Below are positions 46,435 through 55,060 of a DNA stretch of 64,000 nucleotides, piece after piece. This stretch comes from Parabacteroides goldsteinii. GTDB lineage: Bacteria; Bacteroidota; Bacteroidia; Bacteroidales; Tannerellaceae. How positions within the stretch are numbered: the first letter of the stretch is position 1; every line of letters starts with the position of its first letter. The notes under the pieces were generated by a model. It saw nothing but the letters and a program-made list of their open reading frames with translations. It was not told the DNA's origin and ran no database searches. The position numbers and the translations under genes were made by a program. The DNA lies in NCBI RefSeq assembly GCF_015550595.1, contig NZ_JADNBB010000007.1, forward strand, positions 170,305 to 234,304, written 5' to 3'.

Positions 46435-47778
46435 TTATTTTTTAACGATACTCTTCACATCCCCATCCGCAAACCGGGTGACCAGTTCGTCACCGGAACT
46501 CAGTTCAGTGGCATGTTTAATTATTTTGCCGTCTTTGAGGGCCAGGCTATAGCCTCGCTTCAGTACATAATCGGGAGAAGCCATTTTGATGAACTGCTCC
46601 GTCAGCTGGATAAAACGGGTACCCTCCGTGATCCGGGAAGTTACACGATTCTGTAATTGCAACTGCAATGTGTCCAACACGGAACGACGACGCAACAACA
46701 TGGCTGAAGCAGATACCGGAAGCTTATTACCCAGCATCTGCAAAAGAGAGCGGTTGCGTTCAATCCGGTTGATAGTGATTGCAGGAAGACGGGTTCCCAA
46801 CAATTGCAGGAAGTTCCTTTGCTTCTGCAAGATCCCGGTAGCCAGTTCGCTGACATCCTGTTGAAGCTCCTCCAACTCCATCGCCGCCGCATCCATACGG
46901 CCGATCAGGAATTCCGCCACAGCCGTCGGCGTCTTCATCCGGGTATGAGCCACCATATCCAGAATCGTATCGTCACGTTCATGACCGATACCGGTAATAA
47001 CCGGCAAAGGGAATTGGGCACAATTAGCTGCCAATAAATACGAATCGAAACTATTCAGGTCGGAGGTCGCTCCACCTCCACGAATGATCACCACCACATC
47101 AAAACAATCGATATGATGATAAATACGGTCCAGCGCCGCAATAACCGACTCTTCCGTTTTTTCTCCCTGCATCAGAGCAGGAAAAAGCTTTGTATAAAAA
47201 GGATAACCGGCCTTATTATGTGCCAGTTGGTTCAGGAAATCTTCATATCCTGCCGCAGTAGGCGAAGTGATAACGGCAACACGTTTAGGTAATTCAGGAA
47301 AAGGCAACTCTTTGTTAAGCGTAAATACACCCTCTTCCTTCAACTGGCGGATGATCTCCATCCGGCGTCGGAGCATATCGCCCATCGTGTAAGCCGGATC
47401 AATATCCGTCACAGTCAGGCTATATCCGTACAACTCATGAAACTCGATGGAAACCTTTACCAGCACTTTCAGCCCGGAAGCAAACAATTGCCCCGTCTCC
47501 ATCTCGAAATAAGGCTTCAGCATCCGGAACGTCTTCGCCCAGATAGAGCCTCGTGCCCTGGCAACCAGTTGGCCGGTTACCGGATTCTTTTCTATAAATT
47601 CCAGATAACAATGACCGGAGGCTGCATTGGTCCGCACATCACTCATTTCTGCACGTACCCAGCAAGTACCGGGAAAAGCGTCACTGATCGCTCCCCGTAC
47701 CAGATTATTCAATTCCAGTAAAGAGAACTCCCGACGTTCATTGCCTGTATATTCCGGATTAATGTTCAGCCCCGGCAT
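46435..47778 (-). CDS. xseA: Exodeoxyribonuclease VII large subunit
   Basis: From ATG 47778 (MPGLNINPEYTGNER) the protein has 447 residues. An OB-fold domain (SLLELNNLVRGAISDAFPGTCWVRAEMSD) is followed by the catalytic domain with ITSPTAAGYEDFL, the motif VVIIRGGGATSDLNSFDSY and GIGHERDDTILDMVAHTRMKTPTAVAEFL, then a long helical arm. It degrades single-stranded DNA to oligonucleotides. The open frame continues 20 codons upstream, inside the protease gene; the chosen start overlaps that gene by 20 bases and fits the family N-terminus. Confidence 0.95.
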   Translation of the reverse strand: MPGLNINPEYTGNERREFSLLELNNLVRGAISDAFPGTCWVRAEMSDVRTNAASGHCYLEFIEKNPVTGQLVARARGSIWAKTFRMLKPYFEMETGQLFASGLKVLVKVSIEFHELYGYSLTVTDIDPAYTMGDMLRRRMEIIRQLKEEGVFTLNKELPFPELPKRVAVITSPTAAGYEDFLNQLAHNKAGYPFYTKLFPALMQGEKTEESVIAALDRIYHHIDCFDVVVIIRGGGATSDLNSFDSYLLAANCAQFPLPVITGIGHERDDTILDMVAHTRMKTPTAVAEFLIGRMDAAAMELEELQQDVSELATGILQKQRNFLQLLGTRLPAITINRIERNRSLLQMLGNKLPVSASAMLLRRRSVLDTLQLQLQNRVTSRITEGTRFIQLTEQFIKMASPDYVLKRGYSLALKDGKIIKHATELSSGDELVTRFADGDVKSIVKK

Positions 47779-49135
47779 ATTGAAGTCCTTTCTTATAAGC
47801 TTTGTACATATTGGGAATACCATATCCCAGCTCGGCATCAGGCCGTTTGGATTGGCTTGACACCTGGTGTAGCAGGTCTATAATATCTTTGTTGCTCAAC
47901 TTGGGTAACGCCTGCCACAGGCAAATACCCAGACCTGCCAGGATTGGCGTGGCAAAAGAAGTTCCGCTGGCATAACGCACATTTCCTTTCGGGTCGATCA
48001 CACAGCTACCCGAACCCAGTGCCACCACATCCGGTTTCACCCGATAGTCGGCCGTAAAACCGACAGAGCTGAAAACACTTTTCTTCTTTTCTTCCGTGAT
48101 CGCTCCCACTGTCAGCACATCCGATGCATCGGACGGGAAAGTGATCTTTCCCCAAACCCCGTTACCCTCATTTCCTGCACTGCAAAACATCAGGATACCT
48201 TTCTGGGCAGCCATATGAGCCGCCTGGCTGATCAATGTTGTCTTGCCGTCAAGGGCAGATTGGTCATACGATAATTCATCGACATCAAAAGCAAAATACC
48301 CGAGCGATGAAGTGATCACATCGACTCCCACACTATCGGCATACTCAACCGCAGCCGCCCAATAGTCTTCCTCGATGGGATACTCGGAATCGCTATCTTC
48401 GCTCTTAATCAGGAGATAAGACGACTTAGGGGCTGTCCCCACCATGATACCCGGCATATCGGCAGCCAGGCAAGACAGCACTTTCGTTCCATGATCGTCG
48501 GCATTATATACGCTCTGTCCCGGGCAAACCACATTATGCGTACCGATCAGCCTCAACGAATCAAACACACTGATACGGTCTACATTCTGAAAACCGGCAT
48601 CTATCACAGCCACCCGCATACCTTCTCCCTGGAATCCGGCCTCATGTAATTTGATGCCGTTAAGCATTTTAATCTGTTCACTGGCATATCCATATCTGTC
48701 TTTTAGCGGAGTATCTGCCGGAAAGAAGCGCTCGTCCTGCTCCTCCTGTTCGGCAGTAACCACATTACTGCCTTTCCATACCCATTTTACGGAGTCGACA
48801 ATAGTCAGCTCCTTCAACCGGTCGGCAACAGTACTGTCCTGGCTCGTCACCACCACAGTAGAAAACCATTTACTCTGGACAACCGGTTCAGCCCCTGCCA
48901 AAGCTAATGTATCCAGGTAAGAACGTGCTATGGGGAGATCGGTGACCGATACAGGCGTACCGGTTTTCTCACGACGTTGGATAGATTCTTTCGAAAGGAA
49001 TGCTTCCGGTTGGTCTACTGTATAACCGGAATCGCCTTTATCTTTCAGATAGACACGAAAGCAATAGCTTTCCCCGGCAACAAGCCATGAGGAAAAACAA
49101 CTTAATAATATGATAAGTCCTACATATCTTTTCAT
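47759..49135 (-). CDS. Secreted S8 (subtilisin-family) serine protease
   Basis: The 458-residue protein has a signal peptide (MKRYVGLIILLSCFSSWLVAG) and an N-terminal propeptide-like region to about residue 140. The subtilase domain has the catalytic Asp in VAVIDAGFQN, His in DDHGTKVLS and Ser in GTSFATPILAG, plus the oxyanion region CSAGNEGN. A periplasmic or secreted endoprotease is predicted; the target is unknown. It ends ALPKLSNKDIIDLLHQVSSQ with no type IX sorting domain visible. It heads an operon with xseA, xseB and ispD. Confidence 0.92.
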   Translation of the reverse strand: MKRYVGLIILLSCFSSWLVAGESYCFRVYLKDKGDSGYTVDQPEAFLSKESIQRREKTGTPVSVTDLPIARSYLDTLALAGAEPVVQSKWFSTVVVTSQDSTVADRLKELTIVDSVKWVWKGSNVVTAEQEEQDERFFPADTPLKDRYGYASEQIKMLNGIKLHEAGFQGEGMRVAVIDAGFQNVDRISVFDSLRLIGTHNVVCPGQSVYNADDHGTKVLSCLAADMPGIMVGTAPKSSYLLIKSEDSDSEYPIEEDYWAAAVEYADSVGVDVITSSLGYFAFDVDELSYDQSALDGKTTLISQAAHMAAQKGILMFCSAGNEGNGVWGKITFPSDASDVLTVGAITEEKKKSVFSSVGFTADYRVKPDVVALGSGSCVIDPKGNVRYASGTSFATPILAGLGICLWQALPKLSNKDIIDLLHQVSSQSKRPDAELGYGIPNMYKAYKKGLQYAGAEH

Positions 49136-49198
49136 GGAACAAATAAACTCTGTATTACATTGGTTTTACAAAGGTAATAATTGCTATGGATATAAAAA

Positions 49199-49226
49199 AG
49201 CCCGGCAACTCTTCAGGAGGCCGGGC
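49199..49226 (-). terminator. Terminator of the Lrp-type gene
   Basis: GCCCGGC (49200-49206) pairs with GCCGGGC (49220-49226). The minus strand continues TTTTTTATATCC. It lies 19 bases after the Lrp stop. Confidence 0.8.
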
Positions 49227-49244
49227 CGTTTATTATGTTACAAA

Positions 49245-49712
49245 TTATTCGTTGACATTGCAAATAGGAATCTCACGTTTCACGCTCTGGCGCAATGAGA
49301 TCAACGTTTCTGTAGCCGTTACACCCGGTATTTCCTGAATCTTCGAGTTCAGAAGCTCCATCAGGTGCTCATTATCGCGGGCATACAACTTGATCAGCAT
49401 TGTGTACGGACCGGTAGTAAAATGACACTCAACAACTTCCGGTATTTTTTCAAATTCAGGAACCACATCCTTATACATAGAACCACGTTCCAATTTAACA
49501 CCGATATACGTGCAGGTATTATATCCCAGAATTTTAGGATTAATATGATAACCCGATCCAACGATCACATTCATATCAATCATGCGCTGTACCCTTTGAT
49601 GAATGGCTGCACGAGACACACCACACTCTTCAGCTACATCCTTGAAAGGAATCCTGGCATTCTTTGAAATAATGTTCAATATCTGCCGATCTAGCTTGTC
49701 TATTTTCTCCAT
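49245..49712 (-). CDS. Lrp/AsnC-family transcriptional regulator
   Basis: The 155-residue protein has an N-terminal helix-turn-helix (LDRQILNIISKNARIPFKDVAEECGVSR, residues 6-33) and a RAM/AsnC ligand-binding domain (VVECHFTTGPYTMLIKLYARD, GVTATETLISL). Such proteins form octamers and respond to amino acids. The targets are not known; it is monocistronic. Length and domain order are standard. Confidence 0.95.
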   Translation of the reverse strand: MEKIDKLDRQILNIISKNARIPFKDVAEECGVSRAAIHQRVQRMIDMNVIVGSGYHINPKILGYNTCTYIGVKLERGSMYKDVVPEFEKIPEVVECHFTTGPYTMLIKLYARDNEHLMELLNSKIQEIPGVTATETLISLRQSVKREIPICNVNE

Positions 49713-49821
49713 GTTTTCTATCGCTTTATTATACGCTCTAAATTATTTATATATCAAAAGTATATAATAATTTTCAACATTCTATCATTCTGAAAGAAAA
49801 AAGTAGCAAATAAATAATAAA

Positions 49822-49859
49822 AGCGGGCAATTAATGCTTTTCAGCATAAATTACCCGCT
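49822..49859 (-). terminator. Terminator of the FKBP genes
   Basis: AGCGGGCAATTAATGC (49822-49837) pairs imperfectly with a copy ending TTACCCGCT (to 49859). Minus transcripts then read TTTTATTATTT. It follows the stop at 49883. Confidence 0.7.
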
Positions 49860-49882
49860 CCCTTATCTACTAAAATGAGAAA

Positions 49883-50599
49883 TTACTTTTTCTGATCGTC
49901 TTTAACGATATCCAGCAATTCCACTTCGAATTTCAATACGCTGTTCGGTTTGATACCACGAGTTCCGTGTTCGCCATAAGCAAGATCAGAAGGAACCCAG
50001 ATCACATACTTAGAACCTACCGGCATGATCTGCAGGATTTCAGTCCATCCTTTGATCACCTGACCAACACCGAATACAGCAGGTTCGCCACGGTCAACAG
50101 AGCTATCGAACTTAGTTCCATCCAACAATGTTCCTGTATAATGTACTTTCACCTGATCTTCAGCTGTCGGTTTTGCACCTGTACCTTCTGTTTCAACCTT
50201 GTACTGCAAACCGCTTTCAGTAGTGATAACGCCTTCCTTAGCTTTGTTTTCAGCAAGGAACTTTTCACCTTCTTCTTTTGTCTTGTTTGCGTCACGAGCC
50301 TGAGCTTCTACGAAATAAGTATTAAGGTAAGTCTGAGCCTGTTCCGGAGTCATTTTCAATCCGGTAGAATCACCCTTCATAGCAGCTTCGAAACCTGCTA
50401 ATAAAGCATCTACATTAGCAGGACCACCAGGCATACCATCCAGGTTCTGTTTGAACATGCTACCGTTAGCAACACCAATTGCATAGCTCGCGCTATCCAC
50501 AGATGATTTCAGGTTCGCGCTCTTTTTTGAGTCACAAGAAGTGGCAGAAACGCCCAATGCTACAATAGCTGTAGCGGCTAAAACACTAATCTTTTTCAT
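49883..50599 (-). CDS. FKBP-type peptidyl-prolyl isomerase, lipoprotein
   Basis: The 238-residue protein has a lipoprotein signal (MKKISVLAATAIVALGVSATSC), a helical FKBP_N dimerisation region (ASYAIGVANGSMFKQNL to about 125) and a C-terminal FKBP domain. The FKBP domain has VKVHYTGTLLDGTKFDSSVDRGEPAVF, VIKGWTEIL and AYGEHGTRG. It resembles E. coli FkpA/Mip, which assist folding in the periplasm. The gene follows its cytoplasmic-type paralogue by 13 bases. Confidence 0.95.
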   Translation of the reverse strand: MKKISVLAATAIVALGVSATSCDSKKSANLKSSVDSASYAIGVANGSMFKQNLDGMPGGPANVDALLAGFEAAMKGDSTGLKMTPEQAQTYLNTYFVEAQARDANKTKEEGEKFLAENKAKEGVITTESGLQYKVETEGTGAKPTAEDQVKVHYTGTLLDGTKFDSSVDRGEPAVFGVGQVIKGWTEILQIMPVGSKYVIWVPSDLAYGEHGTRGIKPNSVLKFEVELLDIVKDDQKK

Positions 50600-50612
50600 T
50601 TTTCTCTATAAA

Positions 50613-51200
50613 TTATTTTACTATGTCCAATAATTCAACATCAAATACCAATGCACTGTTCGGTTCGATCGCTTCACCTGCACCATGTTCGCCATAAGCC
50701 AGGTCAGAGGGGATGAACAATCTCCATTTTGAGCCCACTTCCATCAGTTGCAGCGCTTCTACCCATCCCGGGATCACCTGCGATACACCGAATACAGCCG
50801 GTTCACCGCGCTGTACGGAGCTATCAAATACTGTTCCATTGATTAATGTACCGTGATAATGGCATTTCACCTGATCGGATGCGGTCGGTTTCGCACCGTT
50901 TCCTTTTTGAAGTACCTGATATTGTAATCCGCTGGGTAATGTAACAACACCCGCTTTACCTTTGTTGATGTTTAGAAACTCTTCTCCGGCTTTTTTGTTT
51001 ACTTCGAATTTTTCTTTCTGTAGCTTCATGAAGTAATCGTTGATCACTTGCTTAGCTTCGTCATAACTGATTTCAGGAGTCTGATTACCCAAAACATCTT
51101 TCAATCCCTTTACAAAGTCTTCAACCTGAAGATCATTAATGCCTGAGTTCTGGAAATTATTTCCGATACTTAAGCCAAGTGCATAACTTACTTTATCCAT
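50613..51200 (-). CDS. FKBP-type peptidyl-prolyl isomerase, no signal peptide
   Basis: This 195-residue paralogue of the next gene starts MDKVSYALGLSIGNNFQNSG, directly in the dimerisation helices, with no export signal. The FKBP domain (VKCHYHGTLINGTVFDSSVQRGEPAVF, VIPGWVEALQL, AYGEHGAG) is complete. It should act in the cytoplasm. Tandem cytoplasmic and periplasmic copies suggest duplication followed by gain or loss of a signal. A -7 box (51231-51238) lies upstream. Confidence 0.94.
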   Translation of the reverse strand: MDKVSYALGLSIGNNFQNSGINDLQVEDFVKGLKDVLGNQTPEISYDEAKQVINDYFMKLQKEKFEVNKKAGEEFLNINKGKAGVVTLPSGLQYQVLQKGNGAKPTASDQVKCHYHGTLINGTVFDSSVQRGEPAVFGVSQVIPGWVEALQLMEVGSKWRLFIPSDLAYGEHGAGEAIEPNSALVFDVELLDIVK

Positions 51201-51230
51201 TCTTTTTCGTTTTCAACTAATTACAAGCTA

Positions 51231-51238
51231 CAAAAGTA
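51231..51238 (-). promoter_or_regulatory. -7 element of the FKBP operon
   Basis: The minus strand reads TACTTTTG (TAnnTTTG), giving a leader of about 24 bases before the ATG at 51200. Confidence 0.45.
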
Positions 51239-51383
51239 ATGCTTTTAAGTACACAAACGTCATCAGAAGGTACTTTTTTATTACTTTTGCATCTGTTATG
51301 GGAGAACGACTAATGGAATCTTCCACTAAATTGTGATTAATTAACTGATTTCCCCCCTTCTTCTTTCTTTCATCCCGATCAAC

Positions 51384-51521
51384 TATTTTTGCAATGACTA
51401 CTAGTAGTAAAGTAGTCAATAACAAAAAGTAATTTAGGAGGTGTTATTATGGGATCAGACTGACTGACAATAATCGATAGTTGACAAGCAATGTTTGATA
51501 TAATCATTCATTGCTTTTTTT
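51384..51521 (+). ncRNA. Candidate small RNA or leader with own promoter and terminator
   Basis: A -7 box TATTTTTG (51384-51391) is followed by a 5' hairpin GACTAC/GTAGTC (51396-51401 with 51412-51417). An AGGAGGTG-type ribosome-binding sequence stands before a four-codon frame (ATG GGA TCA GAC TGA). A terminator AAGCAATG/CATTGCTT (51486-51493 with 51509-51516) with TTTTTTT ends the unit. A transcript of about 125 bases is predicted. No -33 element was found and no family is recognised. Confidence 0.35.
51486..51521 (+). terminator. Intrinsic terminator upstream of the mannanase operon
   Basis: A perfect 8-bp stem, AAGCAATG/CATTGCTT, with a 15-base loop is followed by seven T on the plus strand. 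Confidence 0.65.
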
Positions 51522-51541
51522 ATACACTAATATTAATTCTT

Positions 51542-51761
51542 ATGCGTTTCCTTAAAAACAATCTATACACAATATTTAACAGCCAGGCAGGATTAGCTTC
51601 CATTATTTGGTTTTGCGATATTAGTCTTTAACAACCAAACAAATGCCATTATTGCATTATCATCCTTATGTTTTTCATTAGGAATATTACTTGCCTGCAT
51701 ATTATATGCATTACATTACTTCATCAAAAAAGAAAATGGAAACATTATGAATATTATTTAA
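51542..51761 (+). pseudogene. Frameshifted gene for a small two-helix membrane protein
   Basis: ATG 51542 opens MRFLKNNLYTIFNSQAGLAS and stops at 51629-51631. If one T is removed from the ATTATTTGG stretch near 51605, the frame continues IIGFAILVFNN, then AIIALSSLCFSLGILLACI and YFIKKENGNIMNII to TAA 51759-51761. That gives about 72 residues with two hydrophobic helices. The total of 220 bases is one more than a multiple of three. No homologue is recognised. It could be a true pseudogene, a slippage-regulated gene or a sequencing error. Confidence 0.45.
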
Positions 51762-51991
51762 CTGACCCGGAAGTTGGATACTTTTATAGGCTACAATGGG
51801 AAAAATAAAGAGTTTCAAAACTGAGAGCGAACAGAGCTTGCCTTACAGCGTATTTTCGCCACTCAACCTTCACTTTTCACATCCGTCGAATTATTTGTCA
51901 TTTATTCGATAAAGAGAGCCGAATTTCAAAACCGAACTAAAGAAAATATATTACATTTGCATTTTTCAATTTCAATTCAAATATATAGACC

Positions 51992-53176
51992 ATGAGAATT
52001 AGACCAATTTTTAAATGTTGCCTGCTCGCAATATGTTTTTGTGCGTGCGCCAAGCAACCACAACCCCATGCGAACAGGGATGTGATTATCGCAGACTCGC
52101 TACTGACCAACATTCTGACAAAGTATAATGTCGAAAAGTATGGTCTTCTTTCTGAGACCTACCCGGTTAACCCTGAAAACCAAGTCACTTACCTTGCTGA
52201 AGGAAGCGAACAGAAAAAGGATCAGGAAGTATCTTTCCTTTGGCCCTACTCCGGTATGTTGTCGGGATGTATCGCACTGTATGATGCAACCGGTGATAAC
52301 AAATACCTGGAAATATTGGAAAAACGTATCATCCCGGGATTGGATTTATACTGGGATAACACCCGCAACCCGCATTGCTATCAAAGCTATCCTATGTTCA
52401 ACGGCGAAAGCGACCGTTTCTATGATGACAATGATTGGCTGGCAATCGACTTCTGCGATCTGTATGCACTCACCAACGACCAGCAGTATCTACTGAAAGC
52501 AAAAGAGTTGCACGAATATATTTATAGCGGCTGGGATGATGTATTGGATGGCGGTATCTACTGGTGCGAACAGAAAAAAGTATCCAAAAACACCTGTTCG
52601 AATGCACCGGCTGCCGTTTTATGCATGAAACTGTACAACCTGACGAAAGAACAAAAATACCTGGACCAGGCCATAAAAACCTACAACTGGACAAAGTCAA
52701 ACTTATGCGACCCTGCCGACTCGGTTTATTGGGACAACATAAGCCTCGATAAGACAATCGGCAAAGCAAAGTTCACCTACAACAGCGGGCAGATGATACA
52801 GGCCGGTGTACTGCTTTATCAAACAACTTCGGATGAAACATTCCTCCAAGATGCACAAAATACTGCGAAGGGTGCTTACAAGCATTTTTTGAATAAACGT
52901 ACTGGAATTGATGGAAAAGATGCTTATTTTTACCCCGCAAATCCGTGGTTCAATGTAATTTTGCTGCGTGGCCTTCTCGCATTGGCAGAGGTCGACAACA
53001 ATTACGAGTATGTGAATACCATGGCTGATAATGCCCGTTATGCGTGGCAAAATACACGTGACGAGAACGGTTTCCTGGGGAATGATTGGGCGGGAACCAA
53101 GAATAAGAAGTTCAAATGGTTGCTGGACAACGCCTGCATGATTGAACTTTTTGCTGAGATCAATAATATTCAATAA
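51992..53176 (+). CDS. GH76 alpha-1,6-mannanase, lipoprotein
   Basis: The 394-residue protein has a lipoprotein signal (MRIRPIFKCCLLAICFCAC) and an (alpha/alpha)6 barrel. The paired catalytic Asp region reads RFYDDNDWLAIDFCDLYALT, and GGIYWCEQKK and FTYNSGQMIQAGVLLYQTT are typical of GH76. It hydrolyses the alpha-1,6-mannan backbone, as in fungal cell-wall mannan, within the chain. It is followed 26 bases later by a GH125 gene, which finishes the digestion. No SusC/SusD pair is near. Confidence 0.9.
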   Translation: MRIRPIFKCCLLAICFCACAKQPQPHANRDVIIADSLLTNILTKYNVEKYGLLSETYPVNPENQVTYLAEGSEQKKDQEVSFLWPYSGMLSGCIALYDATGDNKYLEILEKRIIPGLDLYWDNTRNPHCYQSYPMFNGESDRFYDDNDWLAIDFCDLYALTNDQQYLLKAKELHEYIYSGWDDVLDGGIYWCEQKKVSKNTCSNAPAAVLCMKLYNLTKEQKYLDQAIKTYNWTKSNLCDPADSVYWDNISLDKTIGKAKFTYNSGQMIQAGVLLYQTTSDETFLQDAQNTAKGAYKHFLNKRTGIDGKDAYFYPANPWFNVILLRGLLALAEVDNNYEYVNTMADNARYAWQNTRDENGFLGNDWAGTKNKKFKWLLDNACMIELFAEINNIQ

Positions 53177-53202
53177 TCATAAAACAAAAACGTAAACTCA
53201 TC

Positions 53203-54672
53203 ATGACTACACGTAGAAACTTCCTGAAATCCGGGAGCCTTTCACTGGCAGGCCTGCTGGTCGGACAAAAATCGTTTGCCCACATAGCAGAGTCAGCTGC
53301 TACAGGTTCGCCGGTTATTTCTGAGACTTCGCAGTACACATGTCTGCGTCCGGCACTGGAGAAGCGTCACTTTTCTTCGCCAGCCGTAGAACAGGCAATC
53401 AAAACAACTAAAGCAAAACTAAAAGACCCGAAACTGGCCTGGATGTTCGAAAACTGTTTCCCGAACACACTGGATACCACCTGCGAACATAAGATGGTGA
53501 ACGGTAAACCCGACACTTTCGTCCTGACAGGCGACATCCACGCGATGTGGTTGCGTGACTCGTCAGCACAGGTTTTCCCACACATCAAATTCGCCAATGA
53601 AGATCCGAAAGTAAAAACCATGCTGGCCGGTGTAATCAACCGTCAGACCTGGTGCATTAACATCGATCCGTATGCCAACGGCTTCAACGAAGGCCCGACA
53701 GGCAGCGAATGGGAAAGCGACCGTACGGAGATGAAGAAAGAGCTCCACGAACGTAAGTGGGAGATCGACTCACTTTGTTACCCGATACGCCTGGCTTATC
53801 ACTTCTGGAAAAAAACGGGCGACACCTCTCCTTTCGATGCAGACTGGGACAAAGCAATGAAATCTGTCTATAAAACTTTCATCGAACAACAACGTAAAGA
53901 CAGCCTCGGCCCTTACCGTTTCTCCCGTAAGACCGACCGTCAGGGCGATACCTTGCTGAATGATGGTTACGGTAGCCCGGTACGTCCGGTAGGCCTGATC
54001 GTTTCGTCTTTCCGTCCTTCGGATGACGCGACCCTGTTCGGCTTCCTGATCCCGTCGAATATGTTTGCCGTAACTTCCCTGCGCCAGCTGGCCGAGATGA
54101 TGCGCGACATCAAAAAGGATAACGATTTTGCCCGCCAGTGTGATTCATTGGCTGACGAAGTGGCTGCCGCCATCGAAAAATACGGAATCGTCGAGCATCC
54201 TGAATTCGGTAAAGTATATGCATTCGAAGCAGATGGTTTCTACAATCATGTTTTCATGGACGATGCCAATGTTCCGAGTTTGCTGGCAATGCCTTACTTG
54301 GGATGTGTCGATGTAAACGACCCTGTATATCAGAACACACGCAAACTGGTACTTAGCGAATTAAACCCTTACTTCTTCAAAGGTAAGGCCGGTGAAGGTA
54401 TCGGCGGACCGCATATCGGCTTCGACTTTATCTGGCCGATGAGTATCATCATGCGATGCAACACGACCAGCGATCCGGAAGAAATACGCCACTGCGTTAA
54501 AATGCTGCGCGATACCGATGGAGAAACCGGTTTCATGCACGAATCGTTCCACAAAGACGATCCAAAGAACTTTACCCGCTCCTGGTTTGCCTGGGTCAAT
54601 ACCCTGTTCGGAGAAATGATTTATCGCCTGGTACAGGAAGGAAAGACAGATATCCTGAATAATCTGGGATAA
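53203..54672 (+). CDS. GH125 exo-alpha-1,6-mannosidase with Tat-type signal
   Basis: The 489-residue protein starts MTTRRNFLKSGSLSLAGLLVG, with a twin-arginine-like RRNFLK motif and hydrophobic stretch. The GH125 (alpha/alpha)6 domain carries DIHAMWLRDSSAQV, IDPYANGFNEGP, ADGFYNHVFMDDANVPSLLA and GIGGPHIGFDFIWPMS. Family members remove terminal alpha-1,6-mannose with inversion and without metal. With the GH76 partner this forms a two-enzyme alpha-mannan module. Export through Tat would be unusual for a glycosidase in this phylum and needs testing. Confidence 0.93.
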   Translation: MTTRRNFLKSGSLSLAGLLVGQKSFAHIAESAATGSPVISETSQYTCLRPALEKRHFSSPAVEQAIKTTKAKLKDPKLAWMFENCFPNTLDTTCEHKMVNGKPDTFVLTGDIHAMWLRDSSAQVFPHIKFANEDPKVKTMLAGVINRQTWCINIDPYANGFNEGPTGSEWESDRTEMKKELHERKWEIDSLCYPIRLAYHFWKKTGDTSPFDADWDKAMKSVYKTFIEQQRKDSLGPYRFSRKTDRQGDTLLNDGYGSPVRPVGLIVSSFRPSDDATLFGFLIPSNMFAVTSLRQLAEMMRDIKKDNDFARQCDSLADEVAAAIEKYGIVEHPEFGKVYAFEADGFYNHVFMDDANVPSLLAMPYLGCVDVNDPVYQNTRKLVLSELNPYFFKGKAGEGIGGPHIGFDFIWPMSIIMRCNTTSDPEEIRHCVKMLRDTDGETGFMHESFHKDDPKNFTRSWFAWVNTLFGEMIYRLVQEGKTDILNNLG

Positions 54673-54762
54673 CAGAGTAATTATAGTTATCCAACAAAAT
54701 GTTTGGACAATTTATCTGTCATCTGCAATATACCGATATAATATACTGCATAACAATCTGAT

Positions 54763-54799
54763 ACGCTATTGCAGACTCCTCTTTTGTCTGCAATAGCGT
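54763..54799. terminator. Hairpin after the GH125 gene
   Basis: ACGCTATTGCAGAC (54763-54776) pairs perfectly with GTCTGCAATAGCGT (54786-54799) around a 9-base loop. CTGTCATCTG and TCTGCAATA are repeated around it at roughly 22- or 44-base distances, so it may be a worn relative of the 22-bp arrays. No U-tract follows, so terminator action is uncertain. Confidence 0.5.
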
Positions 54800-54909
54800 C
54801 TGTCATCTGTCATAGTTTGACTGCAAGAGAAAGAAACTATCACCATCCCTCAGTCTCATTAGAACAAGACCTATGACAAACTAACTGTTAACTCCCCGGT
54901 TTGTAAAAC

Positions 54910-54997
54910 TACCCTGTACAGGATAATCCACCAAGGTGTACACCTTGTCCTGTTACCCGGTACACCCTACGCAGTTACCCTGTACACCGTGGCAGCA
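54910..54997. repeat. 22-bp-period palindromic tandem array C
   Basis: Four units start at 54910, 54932, 54954 and 54976. Three begin TACCC, and all carry GTACA at the same position (unit bases 7-11), a core inside self-complementary sequence such as GGTGTACACC. A weaker unit may precede at 54888. It lies between convergent genes (stops at 54672 and 55061); nothing coding was seen in this 388-base gap. Confidence 0.75.
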
Positions 54998-55060
54998 AAG
55001 AGTCCTAACTTTCCGATTAGTTTATAGGGAGGAATAAATTACTTTCCCGGCTTCCGGCAT

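Noticed and set aside
51228..51425. 65-codon minus-strand open frame
   Set aside because: It lies across a probable promoter region, has no protein-like pattern and no ribosome-binding site, and overlaps the FKBP promoter box.
51796..51912. 38-codon plus-strand frame MGKIKSFKTESEQ before the GH76 gene
   Set aside because: It is short, with no recognised family. The preceding TGACCCGGAAGTTGGATA looked like a transposon end but could not be supported.
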